This document shows, in pieces, positions 51,920 through 59,127 of a stretch of DNA of 64,000 nt; position 1 is the stretch's first letter, and each line of letters begins with the position of its first letter. Origin of the DNA: Ancylobacter gelatini (GTDB lineage Bacteria; Pseudomonadota; Alphaproteobacteria; Rhizobiales; Xanthobacteraceae). The stretch lies in assembly GCF_022601675.1 (NCBI RefSeq), contig NZ_JAKVIL010000005.1:124001-188000 (forward strand). The letters run 5' to 3'. Under the pieces are notes generated by a model. That model was not told the DNA's origin. It saw nothing but the letters and a program-made list of their open reading frames with translations, and searched no databases. The position numbers and the translations under genes were made by a program.

Positions 51920-52231
51920 CCGCCCCTCCCCATCGGCAGTCGCCGATCCGCTCACACCATATGCCGGGAACCGGCGGGCGCGGAAGTTCATCCGCAGCAA
52001 CAAGGCGACAGGATCTTGGGAGGACCGAAAATTCCCTAACGTTATGGACAGGAACAGCGGCATAAGCCCAGTCGAACTTCTTCACGCTGAACTTGCGTTC
52101 CGCTGCAATGTCGCCGCAGCGACGGATCGGGGCACCCGGCACCAGCCGCATGGCGTCCGCTTGACGCCCATGCTACGCCGCGTGCCGGACGAGGCCGGCT
52201 GCGGCGGGCCTGTCGGGCACCCGAGGACCAG
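51920..52231. other. Divergent promoter region between multicopper oxidase and transglutaminase-like genes
   Basis: These 312 bases must carry both promoters. A GGAAC element read towards the oxidase gene is followed by GTT, but at 19 bases rather than the 16-17 of EcfG promoters, so I do not call it. No copper-box-like palindrome or strong hairpin stood out. Confidence 0.35.
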
Positions 52232-53119
52232 ATGGCGCGCATCAACATCACCCACACGACGGAATACCGTTACCGCAACCCGGTGGGCCTGACGCGTCAT
52301 TCCATGATGCTGCGCCCCGACGACAGCCATGATCTGCGCCTGCACCACGCGGTTCTGAAGATCGACCCGGAACCTTCCACGATCCGCTGGACCCATGACG
52401 TTTTCAACAACGCCATCTGCGTCGCCGAATGGCCGCAGACCCTGCGCACCAACCGGCTGCGCATCGTCTCGACGCTCGACCTCACTCACCACCCGGAAGG
52501 CCCGAGCCTGCCGGCCTACAGCCTCGACCCGGCGGCCGAATTCCTGCCCTTTTCCTATTCCGCGCAGGAAATCGCGGATCTCGCCCGCCTCGCCGAACGC
52601 CAGCTTCCCGACCCCGAACGCACGGTGGACACCTGGGCGCGGCGCTTCATCGCGGGGCCGGGTCCGGTCCGCACGCTGGACGCCATCAACGCCATGAGCC
52701 GCGCCATCAAGGCAGAGCTGGCCTATGGCGCCCGCTACGAGGAGGGAACGCAGAGCGCGGCGCAGACGCTCGCGCTCGGAACCGGCACCTGCCGTGACTT
52801 CGCGGTGCTGATGATGGAGGCGGTGCGCAGCCTCGGCCTCGCCGCGCGCTTCGTCACCGGCTATCTGTATGATGACACCAGCGGCACCACGCGGGGCGGC
52901 GGCGCCACCCATGCCTGGTGCTCGATCTACCTGCCCGGCGCGGGCTGGGTGGAATATGACCCGACCAACGGGCTGATGGCCGGCAACAACCTGATCCGCG
53001 TCGGCGTCACCCGCTCGGCCGAACAGGCCATCCCGGTCGCGGGTGGCTATTTCGGCGACGCGAACGACTTCGAGAACCTGTTCGTCGACGTCTCGGTCAG
53101 CGCGGTCCCGCTCCGCTGA
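52232..53119 (+). CDS. Transglutaminase-like cysteine protease family protein
   Basis: A 295-residue protein. The N-terminal bacterial transglutaminase-like domain (RINITHTTEYRYRNPVGL, then LRPDDSHDLRL) is followed by the catalytic core. The triad is C187 (GTGTCRDFA), H227 (ATHAWC) and D243 (EYDPTNG). This cytoplasmic group often acts as a peptidase and frequently occurs with circularly-permuted ATP-grasp/alpha-E genes, but none is nearby. The ATG follows GAGGACC. It converges with the P-type ATPase gene, only 7 bases separating the stops. Confidence 0.93.
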   Translation: MARINITHTTEYRYRNPVGLTRHSMMLRPDDSHDLRLHHAVLKIDPEPSTIRWTHDVFNNAICVAEWPQTLRTNRLRIVSTLDLTHHPEGPSLPAYSLDPAAEFLPFSYSAQEIADLARLAERQLPDPERTVDTWARRFIAGPGPVRTLDAINAMSRAIKAELAYGARYEEGTQSAAQTLALGTGTCRDFAVLMMEAVRSLGLAARFVTGYLYDDTSGTTRGGGATHAWCSIYLPGAGWVEYDPTNGLMAGNNLIRVGVTRSAEQAIPVAGGYFGDANDFENLFVDVSVSAVPLR

Positions 53120-53126
53120 AACCGGC

Positions 53127-55826
53127 TCATATCTCGTTGTCGTCGAAGATCTTAAGCCGACGAAGGATCACCTTCTCTCCTTCCAGAAGCACCATCAGCG
53201 TCACGCCGACCGCGACGATCAGCACGCCGTCGGCGAGCGGCACCGGGCGCGTGTCGAAAATCTCCTGCATCGCCGGCAGATAGGTGAAGGCGAGTTGCGC
53301 CACCACCACGGTCACCAGCGCGGCAATCACCGCGCGGGTGCCGAGCACGCCGCGCCAGGTGATCGAGGCCATGTGCAGGAAGCGGACGTTGAACAGGTAG
53401 AAGATTTCCATCACCACCAGCGTGTTCACCACGATGGTGCGGGCCAGCTCCACCGAATGGCCGCGCGCCAGCGCGAACTCGAACATGGCCAGCGAGGCCG
53501 CCAGGAACAGCAGCGAGACCAGCACGATCCGCCACAGCATGAAGCGCGACAGCAGCCCGGCCTGCGCCGCGCGTGGCGCGCGCGTCATCACCCCCGGCTC
53601 CGTCGGCTCGAAGGCGAGCGCGAGGCCGAGCGTGATCGAGAGGATGAGGTTGATCCAGAGGATCTGCGCCGGCGACATCGGCATGGTCGACCCGGCGATG
53701 ATGGCCACAATCACCGCCATCACCTCACCGCCATTGGTCGGCAGCGTCCAGGCGATCATCTTGCGGATATTATCGTAGACGGTGCGCCCCTCCTTCACGG
53801 CCGCGACGATGGCGGCGAAATTGTCGTCGAGCAGCACCACCTCGGCGGCCTCCTTCGCCGCCTCCGTGCCCTTGCGACCCATGGCGATGCCGACATCGGC
53901 CTGGCGCAGCGAGGGCGCGTCATTCACCCCGTCCCCGGTCATCGCCACCACCGCGCCGGTGGACTGCAGCGCGCGCACGATGCGCAGCTTGTGCTCCGGG
54001 CTGGTGCGCGCGAACACGGCCGTCCGCTGCGCGAGCCCGACCAGCGCGTCGTCATCCAGCGCGTCGATTTCCGCCCCCGTCACCGCCACCGGGTCCTCAT
54101 CGATGCCGAGCTGGCGGGCGATGGCCTGCGCCGTGGCGCCGTGGTCGCCGGTGATCATCTTCACGCCGATGCCGGCCGTGCGGCATTCCGCGATCGCCGC
54201 CACCGCCTCGGCGCGCGGCGGATCGATGAAGCCGGCGAGGCCCATCAGTTCCAGCCCGTCGTCCAGGTCGGCGAAGGTGAGGCGCTCCGGCGCGACGTCC
54301 AGATGCTTGCGCGCGAAGCCGAGCACGCGCTCGCCCCGCGCCGCCGCCTGTCCGATATAGCCGGCCCACGGACCGTCTCCAGCGCCGCACATCTCGATGA
54401 CACGCTCCGGGGCGCCCTTCACCAGCACAACCGCGCCACCTTCGGGGTCGCGGTTGAGGCTCGCCATGAAGCGATAGCTGGCATCGAACGGAATCTCGTC
54501 GAGCCGGGCGAAGGCGGCGCGCTCCTCGGCCTCATCCAGCCCGGCCTTGCGAGCGAGTGCCACCAGCGCGCCCTCCATCGGATCGCCCTCGACGCGCCAG
54601 TGCCCGTCGTGACGGACCAGATGGGCGTCGTTGCACAACACGCCCGCGCGGGCGAGCGCCGTCACCTCGTCCGCCAGCGCGCCGGCCGGGGCGACATCGC
54701 CCGCGGTAAGGGCGCCCTCGGGCTCATAGCCCGCGCCGGCCGCCTCGACCTCGCCGCTGGCGACGAACAGCCGGCGCACCGTCATCTCGTTGCGGGTCAG
54801 CGTGCCGGTCTTGTCGGAGCAGATCACCGAGGTCGCGCCCAGCGTCTCCACCGCCGGCAGGCGGCGGATGACGGCGTTCCGCAGCGCCATGCGCCGCACG
54901 CCGATGGCGAGCGTGATGGTGATCACCGCCGGCAGACCCTCCGGCACCGCGCCCACCGCCAGCGCCACCACCGCGATCAGCGCATCGGCCCACCCATAGC
55001 CGCGCACCAGCACGGCGAAGGCAAAGAGCGCCGCCGCGCTGCTGATGGCCACCCAGGTGAAGCGGCGCGCGAAGGCGTCGATCTGGCGCAGCAGCGGCGT
55101 CGCCAGCGGCTCGACCCCGGCCAGCAGCCGCCCGATGCGCCCGATCTCGGTGTGCAGGCCGGTCGAGACCACGATGCCGGCGCCCTGACCGGCCGCAACC
55201 GTGGTGCCGGAATAGGCCATGGAATGGCGATCGCCCAGCGGCGCGTCTTTGTGCGCGGGCCCCTCGTGCTTGGAAGCGGCCAGCGATTCACCAGTGAGGA
55301 TGGATTCGTCGATCAACATGCCGCGCGCCCGCACCAGACGGGTATCGGCCGGCACCTTGTCGCCCGCCTCCAGCAGCACGAAGTCGCCCGGCACCAGTTC
55401 GTGGGCGTCGACGCTGATGCGGGTGGCGCCGCGAATGAGAGTGGCGCGCGGAGTGATCATGTTGCGGATCGCGGCCAGCGCCTCCTCCGCCTTGCCCTCC
55501 TGCAGGAATCCGACGATGGCGTTGACCAGCACCACCGCGAAGATCACGCCGGCATCGACAAAATGTCCCAGCGCGAGCGCGGCCACGGCGCCGGCGAGCA
55601 GGAAATAGATCAGCGCGCTGTTGAATTGCGCCAGGAAGCGCAGCAGCGGGTGGCGGCGCGGCGCCTCCGGCAGCCGGTTCGGACCATGAGCGGCCAGCCG
55701 GGCCTGCGCCTCCGCGGGCGACAGCCCCTCGCGCGAGACGGCGAAATGGCTCGCCACGTCGTCGGCGTGCAGGGCGTGCCAGTCGAGATCGAGGCGGAAG
55801 GGCGGCGTGCGCGCGGCATCGGTCAT
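53127..55826 (-). CDS. P2-type cation-transporting P-type ATPase
   Basis: An 899-residue ion pump. It has the N-terminal cation-ATPase domain (GLSPAEAQARLAAHGPNRLPEA), actuator TGES at 178-181, M4 motif PEGLP at 295-299, phosphorylated D338 in DKTGT, hinge TGDGVNDAPSLRQADVGIAMG and ten membrane helices. The PEGLP motif places it with Ca2+/Mn2+/Na+-type pumps rather than heavy-metal pumps. In M6 the line ILWINLILSITLG keeps the Asn of the ion site, but the Asp found four residues later in Ca2+ pumps is Ser. Ion specificity is therefore open. No clear ribosome-binding site precedes the start. Confidence 0.93.
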   Translation of the reverse strand: MTDAARTPPFRLDLDWHALHADDVASHFAVSREGLSPAEAQARLAAHGPNRLPEAPRRHPLLRFLAQFNSALIYFLLAGAVAALALGHFVDAGVIFAVVLVNAIVGFLQEGKAEEALAAIRNMITPRATLIRGATRISVDAHELVPGDFVLLEAGDKVPADTRLVRARGMLIDESILTGESLAASKHEGPAHKDAPLGDRHSMAYSGTTVAAGQGAGIVVSTGLHTEIGRIGRLLAGVEPLATPLLRQIDAFARRFTWVAISSAAALFAFAVLVRGYGWADALIAVVALAVGAVPEGLPAVITITLAIGVRRMALRNAVIRRLPAVETLGATSVICSDKTGTLTRNEMTVRRLFVASGEVEAAGAGYEPEGALTAGDVAPAGALADEVTALARAGVLCNDAHLVRHDGHWRVEGDPMEGALVALARKAGLDEAEERAAFARLDEIPFDASYRFMASLNRDPEGGAVVLVKGAPERVIEMCGAGDGPWAGYIGQAAARGERVLGFARKHLDVAPERLTFADLDDGLELMGLAGFIDPPRAEAVAAIAECRTAGIGVKMITGDHGATAQAIARQLGIDEDPVAVTGAEIDALDDDALVGLAQRTAVFARTSPEHKLRIVRALQSTGAVVAMTGDGVNDAPSLRQADVGIAMGRKGTEAAKEAAEVVLLDDNFAAIVAAVKEGRTVYDNIRKMIAWTLPTNGGEVMAVIVAIIAGSTMPMSPAQILWINLILSITLGLALAFEPTEPGVMTRAPRAAQAGLLSRFMLWRIVLVSLLFLAASLAMFEFALARGHSVELARTIVVNTLVVMEIFYLFNVRFLHMASITWRGVLGTRAVIAALVTVVVAQLAFTYLPAMQEIFDTRPVPLADGVLIVAVGVTLMVLLEGEKVILRRLKIFDDNEI

Positions 55827-55940
55827 GGGCGGGGCGGGCGCTCATCTCTGGAAAGGGCGACGCCACCAATCTAGGGCTCTCCCGCCCGGTCGCCTTCCGG
55901 GATTTCCCTTACGTCTGATCGCATAAGTCCTTGTTGCTGA

Positions 55941-55972
55941 AAGAAAAAGAGGGGCCGGCACGGACCGGCCCC
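55941..55972 (-). terminator. Rho-independent terminator after the DUF2076 gene
   Basis: Read on the - strand, GGGGCCGG pairs with CCGGCCCC (8 bp, 6-base loop) and is followed by TCTTTTTCTT. It is a classic terminator 142 bases after the DUF2076 stop. It separates the sigma/anti-sigma/Bax-inhibitor block from the ATPase gene. Confidence 0.85.
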
Positions 55973-56113
55973 AGTTTGGGGATCGAAGAAACACCCGACC
56001 ACGCACCGACAGGGCGAGGGGAAAGCCGATCGCGGCCTCGTGGCGGGAGTCTTGAGACCGACGCACCTCCCGGCTACCCCGGACACCAAGGACCGGAGAG
56101 CCGCTGCGGCGCG

Positions 56114-56848
56114 TCAGAACTCTTCACCGCCCCCGAACCAGTCGCCGCCGCCATCGAACCAGCCGCCCTCATCCGAAGCCGCCGGCTCGTCAGCGGCAGG
56201 CTCGTCAGCGGGAGCGGTCTCAGTCGCCGCGGCATCAGCCGGGGTGGCGGCCTGCGCCTCACCCCCGCCGGAGAACATGCCGGCGATCGCATTGCCAAGC
56301 AGCACGCCGCCCGCAACGCCCATGGCGGTCTGCGCGGCACCGGCAAGGAAGCCGCCACCGCCGAAGCCGGGCCGGCCCGCAGCGGCGCCGGGAGCGCCCG
56401 ACGCCTGCGCGTTGGGACCCCAGACCGCGCCGGACGGCGCGCCCGGGCCGGGCGAGCCGCCCTCACCCATCGGCGCGTCCATCCCCGGCGCTGCCATCCC
56501 CGGCGCTGCCATGCCGGCACGCGGCATGGAAGGCACGGAGCCGCGGCGCGGCGCGGGCTGGCTGGAACCGAACAGGCTGCCGAACAGCCCGCCACCTGAC
56601 GCGGGCGCGGGAGCCGCCTGAGCGGAGGCGGCCTGCGCCTCCAGTTCCTGGATGCGGGACTGCGCCTGCTGCAGCGCGTAGTCCTGCATCACGATGGTCT
56701 GCGCCATGTAGTACGGCGCGCCGGGCTGCTGGCCGATCTGCTGGCCGATGAAGGCCTCGGCCCCGGCATCGCGCGGGGGCGACTGGCGCTCCACCTGGGC
56801 CAGCTTGTCGAACAGGCCGGCAATGGCCTGGCGATCATTGTCGTTCAT
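56114..56848 (-). CDS. DUF2076 family protein
   Basis: A 244-residue protein, started at ATG 56848 with GGGAG about 10 bases upstream. The N-terminal 75 residues are the DUF2076 helical part (MNDNDRQAIAGLFDKLAQVE, and YYMAQTIVMQDYALQQAQ). A long low-complexity region rich in Gly, Pro and Met follows, with short GMAAP repeats. Next comes a hydrophobic glycine-rich segment FLAGAAQTAMGVAGGVLLGNAI and an acidic Trp/Gly tail ending GGGDWFGGGEEF. Function of the family is unknown; it is often envelope-associated. It is 28 bases after the Bax-inhibitor gene and ends the operon. Confidence 0.88.
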   Translation of the reverse strand: MNDNDRQAIAGLFDKLAQVERQSPPRDAGAEAFIGQQIGQQPGAPYYMAQTIVMQDYALQQAQSRIQELEAQAASAQAAPAPASGGGLFGSLFGSSQPAPRRGSVPSMPRAGMAAPGMAAPGMDAPMGEGGSPGPGAPSGAVWGPNAQASGAPGAAAGRPGFGGGGFLAGAAQTAMGVAGGVLLGNAIAGMFSGGGEAQAATPADAAATETAPADEPAADEPAASDEGGWFDGGGDWFGGGEEF

Positions 56849-56876
56849 CGTATCCGTCTCCCTGTGTCCGGCCGGA

Positions 56877-57599
56877 TCACTCACGCTCGCCGGTGAAGTT
56901 CAGCAGGAGCTGGAAGATGTTGACGAAATTCAGATAGAGCGAGAACGCGCCGAACACGGCCAGCTTCTGCTGGGATTCCGCGTCGAAACTGTCGGCATAC
57001 TGCTCCTTGATGTTCTGGGTATCCCAGGCGGTCAGCCCGACGAACACCAGGATGCCGACCACCGACACCACGAACTGCAGCAGCGACGAGCCGAGGAAGA
57101 TGTTCACGAGGCTCGCGATCACCACGCCGATCAGGCCCATGATCAGGAACGAGCCGAACTGCGAGAGGTCGCGCTTGGTGGTGTAGCCGTAGAGGCTGGT
57201 CGCGCCGAACATGGTGGCGGCGATGAAGAAGGTGCGCGCGATCGAGGTCCCGGTGAACACCAGGAAGATCGACGCCATCGAGACGCCCATCACCGCGCAG
57301 AACGCCCAGAACATGGTCTGCGCGGCGCTGCCCGACATGGTCTGCATGCGGAAGGAGAAGAACAGCACGAAGGCCAGCGGGGCCAGCATCGCCACCCACT
57401 TCAGCGGGGTGGAGAAGATCGGCACATAGAGCGCCGGCGTGGTGCCGACGATGAAGGCCACAGCGCCGGTCAGCACGAGGCCGAGCGCCATGTAGTTGTA
57501 GACGCGCAGCATGTGCCGGCGCAGGCCCTCGTCGAAGACGGCCTGGTCGACGCTGCGGGCGCCGGTTTGCCACTGGAAGCCGGTATTCGGCGGGTTCAT
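56877..57599 (-). CDS. Bax inhibitor-1/YccA family membrane protein
   Basis: A 240-residue protein with seven hydrophobic helices. The N-terminal RSVDQAVFDEGLRRHMLRVYNYMALGL is the standard alphaproteobacterial BI-1 entry. GATSLYGYTTKRDLSQFG and the VGLTAWDTQNIKEQY segment are family signatures, the latter with the conserved Asp implicated in pH-sensitive Ca2+ leak. It is placed 30 bases after the anti-sigma gene and 28 before the DUF2076 gene, so it is likely in the ECF-sigma operon. The role in bacteria is a membrane ion leak or protease modulation. Confidence 0.94.
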   Translation of the reverse strand: MNPPNTGFQWQTGARSVDQAVFDEGLRRHMLRVYNYMALGLVLTGAVAFIVGTTPALYVPIFSTPLKWVAMLAPLAFVLFFSFRMQTMSGSAAQTMFWAFCAVMGVSMASIFLVFTGTSIARTFFIAATMFGATSLYGYTTKRDLSQFGSFLIMGLIGVVIASLVNIFLGSSLLQFVVSVVGILVFVGLTAWDTQNIKEQYADSFDAESQQKLAVFGAFSLYLNFVNIFQLLLNFTGERE

Positions 57600-57629
57600 G
57601 TCATTCTCCCTGAAGAGACAAGAGGTTGA

Positions 57630-58418
57630 TCAGTAAAGCGAGCGGGCGAGCCTGGACGCCGCCCGGTCGAGCTCGGGCGAGTTTGCCCCTGCGACCAGCG
57701 CATAGGCGACCTCACCGACCTGCCAGTAGGCCGCACTCAGTTCGTCGCGATAGGCCATGGTGGCCGGCACGACGTCGAAGGTTCCCGGCCGCACCGCGAA
57801 CAGCGAGACCGTTCCGAAATCTTCGGTGCGGACCGACAGCTCGATGCTGGGGCCGAAGGCCGAGGGGAACACCTGCACATCCGCCACGCTCCAGTCGCGC
57901 GGCAGGGCCGGCATCTCGATCGCGGTGGCGGCGCGGATGTCGGCCGGGTCATAATCCTTCGCCCCCGGCTGGGACGGCATGGTCGCGCGCACCTGACTGG
58001 TGCGGTGGGCCATGACGGCATCGTTGACATAGGCCGGCGCCAGATCGGACGCGACGACCTTGCCGACGCCGAGCGGGCCGAACTGGGCATGGGCCAGCCA
58101 GCCGGCGCCGACGAGAAGCGCGACCGACGCGACGAGGCGCAGGCGGCGCAGCAGCCTGTCCTGGCTGAGCGCCCGCGACAGGCGCCGCGCCGACTCGACG
58201 GTCGAGACCCGCATGGCGGCGGCGCTGGCGCTGCGCGGCGCCTCGGCGAGGGCGAGGCGCATCTCGTCGCGGATGCGCAGATCCGCCATCACCCGCGAAG
58301 CCTCGGCCGGCCGCGTGCTCAGATAGGCTTCGACATCGATGCGCCGCGCCGCCGACAGCTCGTCGTCGATATAGGCCTGCAGGTCGTCGTCCGAGACCGG
58401 ATCAGCGTGCGGGATCAT
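57630..58418 (-). CDS. Membrane anti-sigma factor (no zinc-binding motif)
   Basis: A 262-residue protein. The ATG at 58418 follows GGAGG and overlaps the sigma gene by 17 bases. The N-terminal 60 residues have the anti-sigma shape (SDDDLQAYIDDELSAARRID, then VEAYLSTRPAEASRV) but lack the His-x3-Cys-x2-Cys zinc site of ZAS-type factors. A single membrane helix lies near residues 95-115 (LRLVASVALLVGAGWLAHA). The C-terminal 140 residues would be periplasmic. It should hold the co-encoded ECF sigma factor at the membrane until a signal triggers release. Confidence 0.87.
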   Translation of the reverse strand: MIPHADPVSDDDLQAYIDDELSAARRIDVEAYLSTRPAEASRVMADLRIRDEMRLALAEAPRSASAAAMRVSTVESARRLSRALSQDRLLRRLRLVASVALLVGAGWLAHAQFGPLGVGKVVASDLAPAYVNDAVMAHRTSQVRATMPSQPGAKDYDPADIRAATAIEMPALPRDWSVADVQVFPSAFGPSIELSVRTEDFGTVSLFAVRPGTFDVVPATMAYRDELSAAYWQVGEVAYALVAGANSPELDRAASRLARSLY

Positions 58419-58992
58419 CGGAACCTCCAACCACTCTCAAATGCCCCGCGCGGCCCGGCGGCGTGGCGGTCGCCGCGGCGCCGTCCTCCATGGCGCGCAG
58501 CGCGGCACGGGCCCGCGACAGGCGCGACATGAGCGTACCCTGCGGAATGCCGAGCGCGGCGGCCGCGGCGGCATAGCCGAGCCCCTCGATCGCCACGAGA
58601 TGCAGCGCCGCGCGCTGTTCTTCCGGCAGGGCCAGAAACGCCTCGCGCACCTGGGCGAGGCGGACATGATGCTCCTGTGCCGGGGCCGCGCTGGCCTCGG
58701 CAAGGTCCACCGCCTCGGCGGTGCGACGCTGTTCCGCCCCGACGGCGCGGCGGCGATCGATGAAGGCGTTGTGCAGCACGGAGAGCAGCCAGACCCGCAG
58801 ACCCTTGCCGGGCTCGGCGCCGCTTCCGGCGGCGCGTTCGGGCGAAAAGCTGCCGCGCCGTTCATAGGCCCGCACCAGCGCGTCCTGCACCAGGTCCTCG
58901 GCGTCGGCCTCGCTGCGCGTCAGCACGCGCGCATAGCGGCGCAGCGCCGGAAGCTGGGCGGGGACATCGAAGCTGGTCGTCTCGCGTGTCAT
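58402..58992 (-). CDS. ECF-family RNA polymerase sigma factor
   Basis: A 196-residue sigma-70-family factor. Region 2 is RYARVLTRSEADAEDLVQDALVRAYERRGSF in continuity, with a WLLSVLHNAFIDRRR core-binding end. Region 4 is EAFLALPEEQRAALHLVAIEG, then YAAAAAALGIPQGTLMSRLSRAR for -35 recognition. A roughly 25-residue Gly/Ala linker sits inside region 2. It overlaps its membrane anti-sigma gene and likely drives the downstream Bax-inhibitor and DUF2076 genes. A GGAAT-N17-CGTA element just upstream suggests it may direct its own transcription. It is not EcfG itself as far as I can tell. Confidence 0.92.
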   Translation of the reverse strand: MTRETTSFDVPAQLPALRRYARVLTRSEADAEDLVQDALVRAYERRGSFSPERAAGSGAEPGKGLRVWLLSVLHNAFIDRRRAVGAEQRRTAEAVDLAEASAAPAQEHHVRLAQVREAFLALPEEQRAALHLVAIEGLGYAAAAAALGIPQGTLMSRLSRARAALRAMEDGAAATATPPGRAGHLRVVGGSDDPAR

Positions 58993-59000
58993 GACCTGTA

Positions 59001-59026
59001 TACGGAGCCCCCGGCGATCCTATTCC
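59001..59026 (-). promoter_or_regulatory. Candidate ECF-type promoter for the sigma/anti-sigma operon
   Basis: On the - strand GGAAT is followed 17 bases later by CGTA, the general shape of ECF promoters. The -10-like element ends 9 bases before the sigma start codon, so the transcript would be nearly leaderless. It could mark autoregulation. Confidence 0.4.
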
Positions 59027-59062
59027 CGGCATCCTGACAAATATTGCGCGCGGCGCGCCGAG

Positions 59063-59087
59063 GGAACGCCCGGCGGGCTGGTTCGTT
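59063..59087 (+). promoter_or_regulatory. EcfG-type (general stress response) promoter upstream of the ROK-like gene
   Basis: GGAAC, 16 bases, then CGTT is an exact match to the alphaproteobacterial EcfG promoter consensus. It sits 41 bases before the ATG at 59128. The neighbouring - strand sigma operon diverges from it. Confidence 0.75.
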
Positions 59088-59127
59088 CTCTCCCGAACCC
59101 ACCGAGCCGTCAGCGAGAACGCCCGAT

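Noticed and set aside
51920-52080. Possible EcfG promoter for the multicopper oxidase gene
   Set aside because: GGAAC is present on the - strand, but the GTT element lies 19 bases away instead of 16-17.
53043-55874. 943-codon + strand frame opposite the P-type ATPase
   Set aside because: Its translation is mostly Arg/His/Gly/Asp low complexity, and the opposite strand has all P-type ATPase motifs.
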